Assembly: GCA_013393545.1 (NCBI GenBank)
Contig: JABXHG010000115.1
Location: forward strand, 3,904 to 67,903
DNA from: Alteromonadaceae bacterium
GTDB taxonomy: Bacteria; Pseudomonadota; Gammaproteobacteria; Pseudomonadales; Oleiphilaceae
Reading direction: 5' to 3'
DNA: 64,000 nucleotides
In this document: positions 19,099 through 30,767 of the stretch, in pieces
Layout of the letters: every line of letters begins with the position of its first letter
Position numbering within the stretch: position 1 is the stretch's first letter
Notes under the pieces: model-generated
Seen by the model: only the letters and a program-made list of their open reading frames with translations
The model's database searches: none
Told to the model about the DNA's origin: nothing
Program-made: the position numbers and the translations under genes

Positions 19099-19724
19099 TC
19101 ACACGGGTGAAAATCTGCGGCCTCACGCGCCCGGAGGACATCGATGCGGCGGTGGCCAGCGGTGCCGATGCCATTGGCCTGGTATTTTACCCACCCAGCC
19201 CGCGCTCGGTGAACATTGAGCAGGCCAGAGTGCTTGCCGCCCGTATTCCGGCTTTCGTCACCGTGACTGGCTTGTTCGTGAATCCCGCGCCGGAAGACGT
19301 GGAAGAGGTTCTGAACCATGTGTCGCTGGACTTGCTCCAGTTCCATGGCGACGAGTCGCCGGCGTTCTGCGAAAGCTTTGGTCGCCGCTGGATCAAGGCC
19401 ATAAGAGTGCGCGAGCCGGGTCAGATTGAAGCTGCATTCGATGAATACGCCAACGCGGCGGGCCTGCTGGTCGATGCCTGGGATCCGCAACGCTACGGCG
19501 GTACGGGGCAGTCATTTAATTGGGAACTGATACCGCGGGAGCGGCCAATGCCGCTGATATTGGCCGGTGGTTTGTCATCTGCTAACGTGTCTGGCGCCAT
19601 CCGGCAGGTGCGCCCCTGGGCGGTTGATGTCAGCGGCGGAGTGGAATCCGCCAAGGGCGAGAAAGACGCCTCCAAACTAACTGAATTTTTCAACGAGGTA
19701 CGCCGTGTCTGTAAAACTGACTGA
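19095..19724 (+). CDS. trpF: Phosphoribosylanthranilate isomerase
   Basis: A 209-aa TIM barrel for the third step of tryptophan synthesis. The catalytic Cys in [18 protein letters not shown], the phosphate-binding GGTGQSFNW and the AVDVSGGVE segment with its acidic residue are seen. The start overlaps truA by 4 bases and the end overlaps trpB by 20 bases, so translation is probably coupled. Confidence 0.96.
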   Translation: MITRVKICGLTRPEDIDAAVASGADAIGLVFYPPSPRSVNIEQARVLAARIPAFVTVTGLFVNPAPEDVEEVLNHVSLDLLQFHGDESPAFCESFGRRWIKAIRVREPGQIEAAFDEYANAAGLLVDAWDPQRYGGTGQSFNWELIPRERPMPLILAGGLSSANVSGAIRQVRPWAVDVSGGVESAKGEKDASKLTEFFNEVRRVCKTD

Positions 19725-20925
19725 AGAAATGTTGAAGGCGTTTCCGGATGCCCGGGGCCACTTTGGCGATTTTGGTGGCCGATTCGTGTCGGAAACCCTG
19801 ATGGATTCGCTGATGACGCTCGAAAAAGAGTATCTGCGCCTGAAGGAAGACCCTGAATTTCAGGCCGCCTTCGACAAGGATCTGGCCGATTATGTGGGCC
19901 GACCCACTCCGCTTTACTTCGCCGAACGCCTGACCCGGGAAACCGGCGGTGCGCAAATTTGGCTCAAGCGGGAAGACCTCAACCACACCGGCGCCCCCAA
20001 GGTGAACAACACCATTGGCCAGGCGTTGTTGGCGGCGTTCCTCGGTAAAAAGCGCATCATCGCCGAGACCGGTGCCGGGCAGCACGGGGTGGCCACGGCC
20101 ACAGTGTGCGCGCGCCTGGGCCTGGAGTGCCATGTTTTCATGGGCGCCTCGGATGTGAAGCGCCAATCGCTGAACGTGTTCCGCATGAAGCTGCTGGGCG
20201 CAACGGTGCACGCGGTTGAAAGCGGCACCAAAACCCTGAAAGACGCCATGAACGATGCCATGCGTGACTGGGTGGCGAACGTGGATGACACCTTCTACAT
20301 CATCGGGACCGTGGCTGGGCCACACCCCTATCCGTTGCTGGTTCGGGATTTCCAGTCGGTGATTGGCCGTGAAACCCGTCGCCAGTGTCTGGAGAAGACC
20401 GGCAAACTGCCGGACGCTCTGGTGGCCTGTGTGGGTGGCGGTTCCAATGCTATTGGCATGTTCTACCCGTTCCTGTCCGATGAAAGCGTAGAGCTTTACG
20501 GCGTGGAAGCCGGCGGCCTGGGTATCGAAACCGGCCAGCATGCGGCGCCGCTGTGTGCCGGCCGCCCCGGTGTTCTGCACGGTAACCGCACTTACCTGAT
20601 GGAAGACGACAACGGCCAGATTGCTGGCACCCACTCGGTCAGTGCCGGTCTGGATTACCCGGGTGTGGGGCCGGAGCATTCCTGGTTGAAAGACATCGGC
20701 CGGGCCCATTATGTGTCGGTCACAGACGACGAGGCATTGGCCGGCTTCCGCACTCTGACCCGTGTTGAAGGTATTATGCCGGCATTGGAAACCGCACATG
20801 CCGTGGCTTACGCGCAAAAGCTGGCCGCCGGCATGGACAAGGACCAGGTGGTGGTGATCAATATTTCCGGCCGGGGTGACAAAGACATCCACACCGTCGC
20901 GGAACTCGATGGCATAGAGATCTGA
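19705..20925 (+). CDS. trpB: Tryptophan synthase beta subunit
   Basis: A 406-aa PLP enzyme joining indole and serine. GTG start inside the trpF end. The phosphate loop [10 protein letters not shown] and the [13 protein letters not shown] and [11 protein letters not shown] segments are normal. The PLP lysine is Lys99 in [11 protein letters not shown]. The preceding residue is Pro98 (CCC, 19996-19998) where every TrpB I recall has His (HTGAHK). The next segment, LLAAFLGKK, also departs from the usual LLAKRMGK. trpA follows after 17 bases. Confidence 0.95.
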   Translation: MSVKLTEEMLKAFPDARGHFGDFGGRFVSETLMDSLMTLEKEYLRLKEDPEFQAAFDKDLADYVGRPTPLYFAERLTRETGGAQIWLKREDLNHTGAPKVNNTIGQALLAAFLGKKRIIAETGAGQHGVATATVCARLGLECHVFMGASDVKRQSLNVFRMKLLGATVHAVESGTKTLKDAMNDAMRDWVANVDDTFYIIGTVAGPHPYPLLVRDFQSVIGRETRRQCLEKTGKLPDALVACVGGGSNAIGMFYPFLSDESVELYGVEAGGLGIETGQHAAPLCAGRPGVLHGNRTYLMEDDNGQIAGTHSVSAGLDYPGVGPEHSWLKDIGRAHYVSVTDDEALAGFRTLTRVEGIMPALETAHAVAYAQKLAAGMDKDQVVVINISGRGDKDIHTVAELDGIEI

Positions 20926-20942
20926 TTGCAACAGGAGCAGGC

Positions 20943-21755
20943 ATGAGCCGTATTGAAGGCGTACTGAAATCCCTGAAAGAGCAGGGCCGCAAGGCCCTGA
21001 TCCCCTATATCACCGCCGGTGACCCGCATCCGGACCAGACTGTCGAACTGATGCACACCCTGGCCGCGGCAGGCGCGGATATCATCGAGCTGGGCGTCCC
21101 TTTCTCAGACCCCATGGCCGACGGCCCGGTGATCCAGTTGGCCTGTGAGCGAGCCTTGAAACATGGCACCTCGCTGCGCCAGGTGATTGCCATGGTCCGG
21201 GAATTTCGCAAGACCGACACGGACACCCCGGTGGTGTTGATGGGGTACCTTAACCCGATGGTGGCCATGGGATACCGGGAATTTGCCGACGCCGCCGCCG
21301 AGGCCGGTGTGGATGGCGTGCTGACCGTGGATTTGCCGCCGGAAGAGGCCGATGAAGTCGCGCCATTGTTCGCAGAGCGTGACCTTGATCCCATTTTTCT
21401 GCTGGCGCCGACCACCACGGACGATCGTATCCGTGCCATTGCTGAGCATTCCTCCGGATATGTGTATTATGTATCCATCAAGGGCGTGACCGGCTCCGCC
21501 AGCATTGACGTGGACGAGGTGGCTCGAAAAGTGGCGCACGTACATGAACTGACTGCACTGCCGGTTGGCGTGGGCTTCGGTATTCGAGATGCCAAAACAG
21601 CGGCTGCTGTCGGCAAAGTATCCGATGGTGTAATTGTGGGCAGTGTTCTGGTGAATACAATAGCGGACAATCAGACAGATCCCGCAGCCCTGAACCAGGC
21701 GCTCACTGATCTGTTGCACCCGATGCGTGAAGCTCTGGACAACCAGGTCAACTGA
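20943..21755 (+). CDS. trpA: Tryptophan synthase alpha subunit
   Basis: A 270-aa TIM barrel that cleaves indole-3-glycerol phosphate and channels indole to TrpB. The catalytic acids lie in [16 protein letters not shown]; phosphate binding is by [12 protein letters not shown] and the late VIVGSVLVN segment. Good ribosome site (CAGGAGCAGGC). In Pseudomonas trpBA sits elsewhere; here it is inside the trpF-accD-folC block. Confidence 0.97.
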   Translation: MSRIEGVLKSLKEQGRKALIPYITAGDPHPDQTVELMHTLAAAGADIIELGVPFSDPMADGPVIQLACERALKHGTSLRQVIAMVREFRKTDTDTPVVLMGYLNPMVAMGYREFADAAAEAGVDGVLTVDLPPEEADEVAPLFAERDLDPIFLLAPTTTDDRIRAIAEHSSGYVYYVSIKGVTGSASIDVDEVARKVAHVHELTALPVGVGFGIRDAKTAAAVGKVSDGVIVGSVLVNTIADNQTDPAALNQALTDLLHPMREALDNQVN

Positions 21756-21793
21756 GCAGACACCATCCAGGCTTCAAAGGACAGGATGAGAGC

Positions 21794-22723
21794 ATGAGTA
21801 ACTGGCTTGAAAAGATTATGCCGAGCAAGATTCGCTCGGAATCACGGCAACGTACAGGTGTTCCTGAAGGTTTGTGGAAAAAGTGCCCCAAGTGTGGAGC
21901 CTTCCTTTACAAGCCCGAGCTGGAAAAGAACCTGGACGTGTGTCCGAAGTGTAATCATCACCTGCGTGTTCAGGCCCGCCGCCGGCTGGATATTTTCCTG
22001 GACGCCGAGGGCCGGGAAGAAATCGGTGCAGAGCTCGAGCCATACGACCGCCTGAAGTTCAAGGACAGCAAGCGTTACAAGGATCGCCTTTCTGCGGCCC
22101 AGAAGGCCACGGGTGAGAAGGACGCATTGGTGGCCATGCGTGGTACCACCATGGGTGTGCCTCTGGTGGCCTGTGCCTTTGAATTCAACTTCCTGGGCGG
22201 CTCCATGGGCCAGGTAGTCGGGGAAAAATTCGTTCAGGCCGCCAACGTGGCCCTGGAGCATCGTATTCCCCTGGTGTGTTTCTCCGCCAGTGGCGGTGCC
22301 CGCATGCAGGAAGCGATTTTGTCGCTGATGCAGATGGCCAAGACCTCCGCTGTGTTGGAGCGTATGAAGGAAGAAGGTATCCCGTACGTCTCGGTGATGA
22401 CCGATCCGGTATTCGGTGGCGTATCGGCCAGTCTGGCCATGTTGGGCGATCTCAACATCGCCGAGCCGTATGCGCTGATCGGTTTCGCCGGCCCCCGGGT
22501 TATCGAGCAGACCGTACGTGAAAAATTGCCTGAAGGCTTCCAGCGCGCTGAATTCCTGCTGGATCACGGTGCCATCGATATGATCCTGCACCGCCACCAG
22601 ATGCGCGAGCGCATTGCCCACCTGCTGGCCAAGTTCAACAACCAGGAAAAACCGGGCACCGAAGAGCCCATCGAGTTCGAAGTTTCCGAAAAACCGGATG
22701 CCGATGAACCCGAAGGGCAGTGA
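21794..22723 (+). CDS. accD: Acetyl-CoA carboxylase carboxyltransferase beta subunit
   Basis: A 309-aa subunit of the carboxyltransferase that makes malonyl-CoA. The N-terminal zinc ribbon has two CPKC pairs (CPKCGAFLY and CPKCNHH). The crotonase-fold core has SGGARMQEA and [20 protein letters not shown]. The short acidic C-terminal tail overlaps the folC start. All motifs are normal. Confidence 0.97.
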   Translation: MSNWLEKIMPSKIRSESRQRTGVPEGLWKKCPKCGAFLYKPELEKNLDVCPKCNHHLRVQARRRLDIFLDAEGREEIGAELEPYDRLKFKDSKRYKDRLSAAQKATGEKDALVAMRGTTMGVPLVACAFEFNFLGGSMGQVVGEKFVQAANVALEHRIPLVCFSASGGARMQEAILSLMQMAKTSAVLERMKEEGIPYVSVMTDPVFGGVSASLAMLGDLNIAEPYALIGFAGPRVIEQTVREKLPEGFQRAEFLLDHGAIDMILHRHQMRERIAHLLAKFNNQEKPGTEEPIEFEVSEKPDADEPEGQ

Positions 22724-23996
22724 GCCCGCTGAAGCGCCGGCAGCCCGCCCCGGGCCCGGCGCTAGTGTTGATCAATGGCTTCAATACCTTGAAGCCATTC
22801 ACCCTGCCGAAATAGAGCTTGGCCTTGATCGGGTTCTGATCGTTTTGCGTCGGCTGTTTCCCTGTCGTCCCGGTGCCCGCATCATCACCGTTGCCGGAAC
22901 CAATGGAAAAGGCACTGCCGTAGCTACTGTCGAACGGTTGTTGTTGGCTGCCGGCCGGACTACCGGCGCTTATACCTCTCCCCATCTTGAGCGTTACAAC
23001 GAGCGGGTTCGCCTTGGTGGCGCCGATATTGACGACGCGGCACTGGTTCATGCCTTCGAGCGTGTGGAGCGTGCCCGTGGCCGTGTTCCGCTGACTTATT
23101 TTGAATTTGGCACTCTGGCTGCTTTCACCGCTTTCGAAGACGCTGGTGTCCAGGACTGGATTCTGGAAGTCGGACTGGGTGGCCGGCTGGACGCGGTTAA
23201 TGTGCTGGATGCAGACTTTGCCATGATTACTGCGGTCGACATTGATCATATCGGGTTTCTGGGTGACAACCGCGAAGTTATCGGATTCGAGAAAGCCGGC
23301 ATCCTGCGCCCGGGTATTGATGCCGTCTGTGCCGATCCCTCGCCGCCTGCATCCGTGTTGCAGCAGGCCTCCGCCCAGAGAGTATCGCTTCAGGTAAGTG
23401 GGCGGGATTATCGTCTCGAACCCGTGGCAGGCGCTGACATCGTTCAGTTGATCGTCGAGGGGGAGTGTTACCGGCTGCCGGCAGGGCCCTTGCCCATCGA
23501 AAGTGTGGCCGGCGCGGTGGTGCTGGCTCGTAAGCTGGTATCTGAATTATCGGCCGGGCAAATCGAGGCGATTCTGGCTGATGTTCAGGTGCCGGGTCGT
23601 TTCGAACAGCGCCAGGCCTCGCCACGCTTGTTGCTTGATGTCGGGCACAACCCTCATGCCGCGCACTGGCTGGCCGGCAAGCTCGCTGCATTACGTTCCG
23701 GTCATGGTGTTGTCCGGGGTATTTACGCGGCGCTGGCCGACAAGGATACTGCCGGAGTGATGAACGCAATGAAGCCGGTGGTGGATACCTGGTATTTTGC
23801 CGGCCTGGCGATGCCCCGGGGCTTGAGCGCCGGTGAGCTGCAGGGCAGGGCGGCAGAAGCGGGCGTTGGCCCGGGCGAGACCTTCGCCAGTGTCGCCGAA
23901 GCGCTGGAACAGGCCCGCGCAGACGCCTCGCCTGACGACACGATTATCGTCTTCGGTTCGTTCTTCACCGTGGCCGAAGCTCGGGCGCTTTGCTAG
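22704..23996 (+). CDS. folC: Folylpolyglutamate synthase / dihydrofolate synthase
   Basis: A 430-aa Mur-ligase-family enzyme that adds glutamate to dihydropteroate and folates. The P-loop [14 protein letters not shown], the [12 protein letters not shown] loop, [15 protein letters not shown] and the C-terminal [13 protein letters not shown] are present. I choose ATG 22704, which overlaps accD by 20 bases; ATG 22698 is an equal alternative. Longer upstream translations run out of frame through accD. Confidence 0.92.
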   Translation: MNPKGSEPAEAPAARPGPGASVDQWLQYLEAIHPAEIELGLDRVLIVLRRLFPCRPGARIITVAGTNGKGTAVATVERLLLAAGRTTGAYTSPHLERYNERVRLGGADIDDAALVHAFERVERARGRVPLTYFEFGTLAAFTAFEDAGVQDWILEVGLGGRLDAVNVLDADFAMITAVDIDHIGFLGDNREVIGFEKAGILRPGIDAVCADPSPPASVLQQASAQRVSLQVSGRDYRLEPVAGADIVQLIVEGECYRLPAGPLPIESVAGAVVLARKLVSELSAGQIEAILADVQVPGRFEQRQASPRLLLDVGHNPHAAHWLAGKLAALRSGHGVVRGIYAALADKDTAGVMNAMKPVVDTWYFAGLAMPRGLSAGELQGRAAEAGVGPGETFASVAEALEQARADASPDDTIIVFGSFFTVAEARALC

Positions 23997-24046
23997 CAGC
24001 TCGCTGAGCATTGTTCTGAAACAGGTTATCGACGGGAGTCTTCCTG

Positions 24047-24712
24047 GTGGATGGATTAAAGCAACGCATTATCGGTGCGCTGGTTCTGGTTTGCCTTGCG
24101 GTTATTTTTGTGCCGATGATTTTCGATGAACCTCATTCCGAGCGCCAATCCACGCCCATTACCATTCCTGAAGAGCCGCCGTTCCCGGAAGTTGAGATGC
24201 CGGAGGAACCGGCGGACGCCCAGCAGCCCTATGGCTTGAGTCAGCCCGAAGCCGGGCCCGAGGTGCAAACTTCGCAACAGCCTGAAACGACCAGCGACAA
24301 TACTGGCCAGGGCCAGCCTAAAGCTGAGTCCGAGCAACAGGGTTACCGCTTGATTGAGGACCCGGAACAGCTTGAGTCTTCCACGGAAGGGCAACCGGCC
24401 AAAACCGCCAATACCGAAGAGCCCGAAGAGGCCGCGCCAGAACCCACTTCCGCCGAATTCACCCGGTCGCTGGAAGGGGCCTGGGTGGTGCAGCTGGGCA
24501 GCTTTGGTAAGGCCGACAATGCCCGGCGACTGCGCGACCAGGTCATCGATATGGGTTACGACGCCCACCTGCAAACCACGAGCAGCGGAGAGACAACGTT
24601 CACCAGGGTTTTTAGTGGCCCCTATGTGGACAAGCAGGATGCCGAGTCCGCCAAACAACGTCTGGACGAGGCGTTTTCACTCAACAGTCTGGTAACCCGT
24701 GGCGGTAAATAA
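24047..24712 (+). CDS. dedD: SPOR-domain protein, DedD-like
   Basis: A 221-aa protein with a GTG start (GGGAG 8-10 bases upstream). A short cytoplasmic N-terminus and one membrane helix (about 8-24, IIGALVLVCLAVIFVP) precede a long Pro/Glu-rich periplasmic linker. A C-terminal SPOR domain (about 148-221, WVVQLGSFGKADNARRLRDQ) follows. SPOR domains bind denuded glycan strands at the division septum. Placement between folC and cvpA is conserved in E. coli and Pseudomonas. Confidence 0.92.
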   Translation: MDGLKQRIIGALVLVCLAVIFVPMIFDEPHSERQSTPITIPEEPPFPEVEMPEEPADAQQPYGLSQPEAGPEVQTSQQPETTSDNTGQGQPKAESEQQGYRLIEDPEQLESSTEGQPAKTANTEEPEEAAPEPTSAEFTRSLEGAWVVQLGSFGKADNARRLRDQVIDMGYDAHLQTTSSGETTFTRVFSGPYVDKQDAESAKQRLDEAFSLNSLVTRGGK

Positions 24713-24802
24713 CAGGAAATATGGCCGGTTGTGGCGCTGACAGTTTGGTGTGACCCCGTTTCCTGTTAAAATCCGCGTCTTCTCGATACCGCCAGGATAC
24801 TC

Positions 24803-25369
24803 ATGCAAGCGCTGATCTGGATTGACTGGGTCATAATTGCCCTCATTACGGTTTCTACCCTCATCAGTCTGAAGCGGGGATTTGTCAAAGAAGCCCTGTC
24901 ACTGATCACCTGGATTGGCGCCTTTATCATTGCCCGCGCGTTTCACCCGCAAATGCAGGGGTTGCTGGAAAGCACGGTTGAAACTCCGCTGGTCAGGCTG
25001 GTGGCTGCTTTTGCCATACTGTTCTTCGGTACACTGATTGTTGGCGCCGTGATCAATAACATGATTGGCGCACTGGTGAAGGCCACCGGTTTGTCACCCA
25101 CCGACCGCGTTCTGGGTATGGGCTTTGGCCTGTTACGGGGTGTGATGGTGGTGGTCGTGGCGATTGCGTTCACCCGCTATACCCCGCTGTCGGAAGATAC
25201 CTGGTGGCGGACATCGGTCATGATCGAGCATCTGGCGGTGGTAGAGGATTGGTCTCGTCGTACCTTTGGCGATGAATTCGGGCGCTGGCTGGCACCAGCA
25301 CCCGAGAGCACCCAAGGCCAGGAAAGCCTGGAAATACCGGACGCACAGGGTGTGTCCGAAAGCCATTAA
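24803..25369 (+). CDS. cvpA: CvpA family protein
   Basis: A 188-aa inner-membrane protein with four predicted helices (WIDWVIIALITVSTLISL; SLITWIGAFIIA; LVAAFAILFFGTLIVGAVI; GLLRGVMVVVVAIAF) and a soluble tail. The family is required for colicin V production in E. coli; its primary role is unsettled. It directly precedes purF as in E. coli. A TAAAAT box at 24767-24772 lies 30 bases before the ATG, without a good -35. Confidence 0.93.
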   Translation: MQALIWIDWVIIALITVSTLISLKRGFVKEALSLITWIGAFIIARAFHPQMQGLLESTVETPLVRLVAAFAILFFGTLIVGAVINNMIGALVKATGLSPTDRVLGMGFGLLRGVMVVVVAIAFTRYTPLSEDTWWRTSVMIEHLAVVEDWSRRTFGDEFGRWLAPAPESTQGQESLEIPDAQGVSESH

Positions 25370-25402
25370 AATTCAGTTTTATACTCGGAGATTTGTCCAG
25401 CC

Positions 25403-26929
25403 ATGTGTGGCATTGTCGGTATTGTCAGCAGTTCAAACGTCAACCAGCTTCTCTATGATGCACTGACTGTGCTTCAACACCGTGGCCAGGACGCAGCGGG
25501 TATCGTGACCTATCAGGACAACCGCTTTTTCCTGCGTAAGGACAACGGGCTGGTGCGCGACGTGTTCCACACCCGTCACATGCGCCGGTTAGTGGGCAAT
25601 GTCGGCATTGGCCACGTTCGTTACCCGACCGCCGGCAGCTCCAGCTCGGCCGAGGCTCAGCCTTTTTACGTCAACAGCCCCTACGGCATTACCCTGGCGC
25701 ACAACGGCAACCTGACCAACGCCGACGAGCTAAGCAGTGATCTGTTCCGCACCGATCTGCGCCACATCAACACCAACTCGGACTCCGAGGTACTGTTGAA
25801 CGTGTTTGCTCACGAACTGCAGAAACAGGGCAAGCTGAACCCGACCAAGGACGAGATCTTCACCGCCGTACGTTCGGTGCACAAGCGTTGCCGGGGCGCC
25901 TATGGCGTTATTGCCATGATTACCGGTTACGGCATCGTCGGCTTCCGGGATCCCAATGGCATCCGCCCGGCCTGTTATGGCGTTCGTGAAGACGAAAACG
26001 GCCAGAAAGAATACATGATCGCCTCCGAAAGCGTGGCGTTGAATGCCGCCGGCTTTACCCTGGTGCGTGATATTGCTCCGGGTGAGGCGGTGTATATCGA
26101 AACCGACGGCTCCCTTTACACCGAGCAGTGCGCGGAAGAGCCGAAGCTTTATCCGTGTATCTTCGAACATGTATATTTTGCCCGCCCGGATTCCATCATG
26201 GACAAGGTGTCCGTGTACAAGGCACGCCTGCGCATGGGTGAAAACCTGGCTCAGAAGGTGCTGCGTGACCGTCCGGACCACGATATCGATGTGGTCATGC
26301 CAATCCCCGATACCAGCCGCACCTCGGCCATGCAGATGGCTCACGAGCTGGGTGTGAAATACCGGGAAGGTTTCATCAAGAACCGCTATATTGGCCGCAC
26401 CTTCATCATGCCGTGCCAGAAAATGCGCAAGAAGTCCGTGCGCCAGAAACTGAACCCGTGTGGTATGGATTTCCGCGGCAAGAACGTGATGCTGGTGGAC
26501 GATTCCATCGTGCGCGGTACCACCTGCAAGGAAATCGTCCAGATGGCCCGTGATGCCGGCGCCAGTAATGTGTACTTCGCCTCCGCCGCGCCGCCCGTGC
26601 GTTACCCGAACGTGTACGGTATCGACATGCCCTCGGCCAACGAACTGATTGCCCACGACCGCACCGTAGAAGAAGTGGGCGAACTGATTGGCGCCGACTG
26701 GCTGGTGTACCAGGAGCTCGAAGACCTGATTACCTGCGTGAACGACGTCAACGAAGACATCGATGGTTGGGAGTGTTCTGTATTCACTGGCAACTACGTC
26801 ACCGGCGATGTTAACGCCGCTTATCTGGGTAAACTGGAAGACATGCGCAAGGACGAGAAGCGTTCTTCGGGCCAGATGATGGACGACTCAGACAACGGCA
26901 TTATTGACCTTCACAACGATGAAAATTGA
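25403..26929 (+). CDS. purF: Amidophosphoribosyltransferase
   Basis: First committed step of purine synthesis: PRPP plus glutamine to phosphoribosylamine. 508 aa. The N-terminal nucleophile is Cys2 (MCGIVGI) after Met removal. The glutaminase part has HRGQDAAGI and [11 protein letters not shown]; the PRPP site is [13 protein letters not shown]. The flexible loop after GRTFIMP reads P-C338-Q where relatives have P-G-Q (codon TGC, 26414-26416). Good candidate for PurR-type control, but no clear operator was seen. Confidence 0.96.
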   Translation: MCGIVGIVSSSNVNQLLYDALTVLQHRGQDAAGIVTYQDNRFFLRKDNGLVRDVFHTRHMRRLVGNVGIGHVRYPTAGSSSSAEAQPFYVNSPYGITLAHNGNLTNADELSSDLFRTDLRHINTNSDSEVLLNVFAHELQKQGKLNPTKDEIFTAVRSVHKRCRGAYGVIAMITGYGIVGFRDPNGIRPACYGVREDENGQKEYMIASESVALNAAGFTLVRDIAPGEAVYIETDGSLYTEQCAEEPKLYPCIFEHVYFARPDSIMDKVSVYKARLRMGENLAQKVLRDRPDHDIDVVMPIPDTSRTSAMQMAHELGVKYREGFIKNRYIGRTFIMPCQKMRKKSVRQKLNPCGMDFRGKNVMLVDDSIVRGTTCKEIVQMARDAGASNVYFASAAPPVRYPNVYGIDMPSANELIAHDRTVEEVGELIGADWLVYQELEDLITCVNDVNEDIDGWECSVFTGNYVTGDVNAAYLGKLEDMRKDEKRSSGQMMDDSDNGIIDLHNDEN

Positions 26930-26953
26930 TCCGGTAACCGGCGGGAGCCTTGT

Positions 26954-28186
26954 ATGACATTTGGTCGTGACGAACACCAGTGGATTCCTGAATCGGATCT
27001 GGACGACATGTCGCTGGATACCCTGGCCGTGAGGGCCGGGCAGATCCGCACCGCTCAGCTTGAACATTCGGATGCCATCTTCCCGACCTCCAGCTTCGTC
27101 TATGGCAGTGCGGCACAGGCGGCTGCGCGCTTTGGTGGTGATGAGCCGGGCAATATCTACTCCCGCTTTACCAACCCGACAGTGCAGGCTTTCGAAGGCC
27201 GCATTGCCGCGCTGGAAGGTGGTGAAAAGGCAGTGGCTACGGCCTCCGGCATGTCGGCTATCCTGAGTACTTGCATGTCGTTGCTGCAGGCCGGGGATCA
27301 CGTGGTGTGCTCCAGGGGTGTGTTTGGTACCACCAACGTGCTGTTTCAGAAATACATGGCCCGCTTTGGTGTGGAAACCACGTTTGTCAGTGTGACCCAC
27401 ACCGAAGAGTGGCAAGCCGCCGTGCGTCCGGAAACCCGCATGCTGTTTCTGGAAACACCGTCCAACCCCCTGTGCGAAGTGGCCGATATGGCGGCATTGT
27501 CATCACTGGCCAAAGCCAATGACGCCCTGCTGGTGGTGGATAACTGCTTCTGTACCCCGGTGCTGCAGCGCCCACTGGAGCTGGGTGCGGATCTGGTGAT
27601 CCACTCCGCCACCAAATACCTGGACGGCCAGGGCCGCTGTGTTGGCGGCGTGGTGGTGGGCCCGGCCCGCTACCTGGACGAGATTTACGGTTTTATCCGA
27701 TCGGCCGGCCCGACCATGAGCCCGTTCAACGCCTGGGTGTTCCAGAAGGGTCTGGAAACCTTACCGATCCGTATGCGCGCCCACTGTGACAATGCGTTAG
27801 AGTTGGCCCGTTGGCTGGAACAGCAACCGGAGGTGGCACGGGTCTACTACGCTGGCCTGCCGAGCCATCCGCAGCACGAACTGGCCAAACGCCAGCAAAG
27901 CGGATTTGGTGGCATTGTATCGTTTGAACTGGTGGGTGCCCGGGAACAGGCCTGGCGCTTTATCGATGCCACCCGCATGATTTCCATCACGGCCAACCTG
28001 GGAGATGTGAAAACCACCATCACCCATCCGGCAACTACTACCCATGGCCGTCTGTCGCCGGAAGACAAGGAAAAGGCAGGCATCACCGAAAGCCTGATCC
28101 GGTTGTCGGTGGGTATCGAGGCGGTCGACGACCTGAAAACCGATTTGCAACGGGGCTTTCAGGCACTGCAAGACAACACTCAATAA
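26954..28186 (+). CDS. metZ: O-succinylhomoserine sulfhydrylase
   Basis: A 410-aa PLP enzyme of the Cys/Met metabolism family. It makes homocysteine directly from O-succinylhomoserine and sulfide. The PLP lysine lies in [34 protein letters not shown] and [18 protein letters not shown] are typical of MetZ. It follows purF as in P. aeruginosa. Its product is the substrate of MetH at 56-60 kb, and its sulfide could come from the siroheme reductase at 54-55.7 kb. Confidence 0.94.
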   Translation: MTFGRDEHQWIPESDLDDMSLDTLAVRAGQIRTAQLEHSDAIFPTSSFVYGSAAQAAARFGGDEPGNIYSRFTNPTVQAFEGRIAALEGGEKAVATASGMSAILSTCMSLLQAGDHVVCSRGVFGTTNVLFQKYMARFGVETTFVSVTHTEEWQAAVRPETRMLFLETPSNPLCEVADMAALSSLAKANDALLVVDNCFCTPVLQRPLELGADLVIHSATKYLDGQGRCVGGVVVGPARYLDEIYGFIRSAGPTMSPFNAWVFQKGLETLPIRMRAHCDNALELARWLEQQPEVARVYYAGLPSHPQHELAKRQQSGFGGIVSFELVGAREQAWRFIDATRMISITANLGDVKTTITHPATTTHGRLSPEDKEKAGITESLIRLSVGIEAVDDLKTDLQRGFQALQDNTQ

Positions 28187-28200
28187 CCGATAGAGCATCC

Positions 28201-30750
28201 ATGGCGGAATCCGGCAAAGCGAACCAGGCAGACGCTGAACAGAACCACAAGCAGCTGCGCTTTCGCCGCCTTATGACACAGGGCGCAAGGGAAGGCGCAG
28301 TGATCGCATTGATCGTGCTGTGCATTTATCTGGTCATGGCGCTGATCACCTTCAACCCGTCCGATCCGGGCTGGGCCAGCGTCGGCCACGACACCGCCGT
28401 AGCCAACCACGCGGGGCGCTCTGGCGCCTGGCTGGCCAGCCTGATGATGGATCTGTTTGGCCATGTGGCCTGGTTGTTCCCCCTCACCATTGCTGGTTGG
28501 GCGGTCGGACTAATCCGTCTGCGCACCCGCCCGCTGGATATCCACTGGCCGTTGCTGGCCGTCCGATTCGGCGGTTTTGTTCTGATTCTGTTGTCGGCCA
28601 CCAGCCTGTTATCGCTGTATTCCGTGTTCGGGCTAGGGGCGTCATCCGGCGGCGTGCTGGGTACCGCCGTGTCCGAATCCATGATTCGTTTCTTCAATCT
28701 GCCGGCCACCACGCTGCTGCTTATAGCCATCTTTCTGTTCGCCCTGACGGTGACCACCGGGTTGTCGTGGTTTTGGCTGATGGACAAAATTGGTGGTCTG
28801 ACTCTGGCGGCGGGGCAAAGGCTGAAAGCAATGGCCCGGCGCGATACCAGTGAACAGACTGCCGAGGAAGATGGTTCGCGCCCGGCACTCGCCCGCGCCG
28901 CTGCCCAAAGCCCCGAGCCGGACGCAGAGCCGGCTGACAAGCGCTGGTGGCAGCGCTTGTTGAAACGAAAAAACAACGCTGGCTCAGCAGAGGGCGACCA
29001 TCCCCAAACCCGCAAGGAACCCGGTCTGGAAGAACCCGCGCCCGCCAGTCCGGAACCACCGTTGCTGGAAAGTTTCAGCGCCCGGGACGATGAAGGTTCC
29101 GTGCCCGAGCCGGGCACCAAAGCGGCGGAAAAGCCAAGTCGCTCTCTGAAGATATCGCCTTTCAAAAAAGACGAGAAGAAGGGAACCGGGAAAAGCGGTA
29201 AAAAACAGAAAGGCCGCCAGGGCTCGTTGCTGGAAGATGTGAAATCACCCATCCCGCCCCTGACCCTGCTGGATCCGCCGGAACAGAACAAGCAGATGGG
29301 CTATTCCGAGGAATCCCTTGAGCATATGTCGCGCCTGCTGGAAGAAAAGCTGGCCGATTTCGGTGTGTCCGTCGAAGTGGTGGAAGTGAACCCCGGCCCG
29401 GTCATCACCCGCTTTGAGATCAAGCCGGCGCCGGGCGTGAAAGTCAGTAAAATCTCCAACCTGGCCAAGGATCTGGCTCGTTCCCTGGCGGTGCTCAGTG
29501 TGCGGGTGGTGGAAGTCATTCCCGGTAAGTCTGTGGTGGGGATCGAAATTCCCAACGAACAGCGGGACATGGTGCGCCTGAGCGAAGTGCTGGGCGCCCG
29601 GGTCTTTACCGATTCCGCCTCGCCGCTGACCCTGGCGCTGGGCAACGACATCGGGGGCAACCCGATGGTGGCGAACCTGGCGAAGATGCCACACCTGCTG
29701 GTGGCCGGTACCACCGGTTCCGGTAAGTCGGTGGGTGTGAACGCCATGATCCTGAGCATGTTGCTCAAGAGCACGCCCGATGAAGTGCGCTTTATCATGG
29801 TGGATCCGAAAATGCTTGAACTGAGCATTTACGAGGGCATTCCGCACTTGCTGTCTCCTGTCGTCACCGACATGAAAGAGGCCGCCAACGCCCTGCGCTG
29901 GTGCGTCGCGGAAATGGAGCGTCGGTACCGCCTACTTGCCGCGCTGGGTGTGCGCAACATTGCCGGCTACAACAAAAAGGTTCGCGATGCCCGTGCCGAA
30001 GGTGAACCGCTGTTGGATCCGCTATGGAAACCCGATGACCATCTCGCCAACGATGAACAGGAACGCCCGGAACTGGATACCCTGCCGTTCATCGTGGTGG
30101 TGATCGACGAATTCGCTGACATGATGATGATCGTCGGCAAAAAAGTGGAAGAACTCATTGCCCGGATTGCCCAGAAAGCGAGGGCGGCCGGCATCCACCT
30201 GATTCTGGCCACCCAGCGCCCATCGGTGGACGTCATTACCGGCCTGATCAAGGCCAACATCCCGACCCGGATTTCGTTCCAGGTATCGTCCAAGATCGAC
30301 TCCCGGACGGTGCTGGATCAGGGCGGTGCCGAACAGCTACTGGGCCATGGCGACATGCTTTACCTGCCGCCGGGTTCCGGCCTGCCGGTACGGGTACACG
30401 GGGCGTTCGTGGATGACGACGAAGTGCATCGCGTGGTAAGTGCCTGGAAAGCCCGTGGCGAACCCGAATATGTCGACGACGTGCTGAATGGCGCCGAAAG
30501 TGAAAACCTGCCCGGTGTGCCCACCCTCACCGAAGGTGGCGGTGGTGACGAAGGCGATGCCTTGTTCGACGAGGCAGTAGCATTTGTTACCGAGGGCCGG
30601 CGCGTGTCCATTTCCTCTGTTCAACGCAAATTTAAAATTGGCTACAACCGTGCGGCCAACCTGGTAGATGCCATGGAAGCCGCCGGCGTTGTCAGCCCCG
30701 CGGGTCATAACGGTGCCAGGGAAGTACTGGCACCGCCGCCGCCCAAATAA
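28201..30750 (+). CDS. ftsK: DNA translocase FtsK
   Basis: An 849-aa septal DNA pump linking division to dimer resolution. The N-terminal domain has four membrane helices within about residues 30-200. A moderately long basic/acidic linker (about 215-360) follows. The motor has Walker A GTTGSGKS with Lys509, Walker [13 protein letters not shown] and the [15 protein letters not shown] segment. The C-terminal winged helix (gamma) ends with [18 protein letters not shown]. It is followed by lolA and rarA in the widespread ftsK-lolA-rarA-serS order. Confidence 0.97.
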   Translation: MAESGKANQADAEQNHKQLRFRRLMTQGAREGAVIALIVLCIYLVMALITFNPSDPGWASVGHDTAVANHAGRSGAWLASLMMDLFGHVAWLFPLTIAGWAVGLIRLRTRPLDIHWPLLAVRFGGFVLILLSATSLLSLYSVFGLGASSGGVLGTAVSESMIRFFNLPATTLLLIAIFLFALTVTTGLSWFWLMDKIGGLTLAAGQRLKAMARRDTSEQTAEEDGSRPALARAAAQSPEPDAEPADKRWWQRLLKRKNNAGSAEGDHPQTRKEPGLEEPAPASPEPPLLESFSARDDEGSVPEPGTKAAEKPSRSLKISPFKKDEKKGTGKSGKKQKGRQGSLLEDVKSPIPPLTLLDPPEQNKQMGYSEESLEHMSRLLEEKLADFGVSVEVVEVNPGPVITRFEIKPAPGVKVSKISNLAKDLARSLAVLSVRVVEVIPGKSVVGIEIPNEQRDMVRLSEVLGARVFTDSASPLTLALGNDIGGNPMVANLAKMPHLLVAGTTGSGKSVGVNAMILSMLLKSTPDEVRFIMVDPKMLELSIYEGIPHLLSPVVTDMKEAANALRWCVAEMERRYRLLAALGVRNIAGYNKKVRDARAEGEPLLDPLWKPDDHLANDEQERPELDTLPFIVVVIDEFADMMMIVGKKVEELIARIAQKARAAGIHLILATQRPSVDVITGLIKANIPTRISFQVSSKIDSRTVLDQGGAEQLLGHGDMLYLPPGSGLPVRVHGAFVDDDEVHRVVSAWKARGEPEYVDDVLNGAESENLPGVPTLTEGGGGDEGDALFDEAVAFVTEGRRVSISSVQRKFKIGYNRAANLVDAMEAAGVVSPAGHNGAREVLAPPPPK

Positions 30751-30767
30751 TCAGGAGCCGAAAGCCC

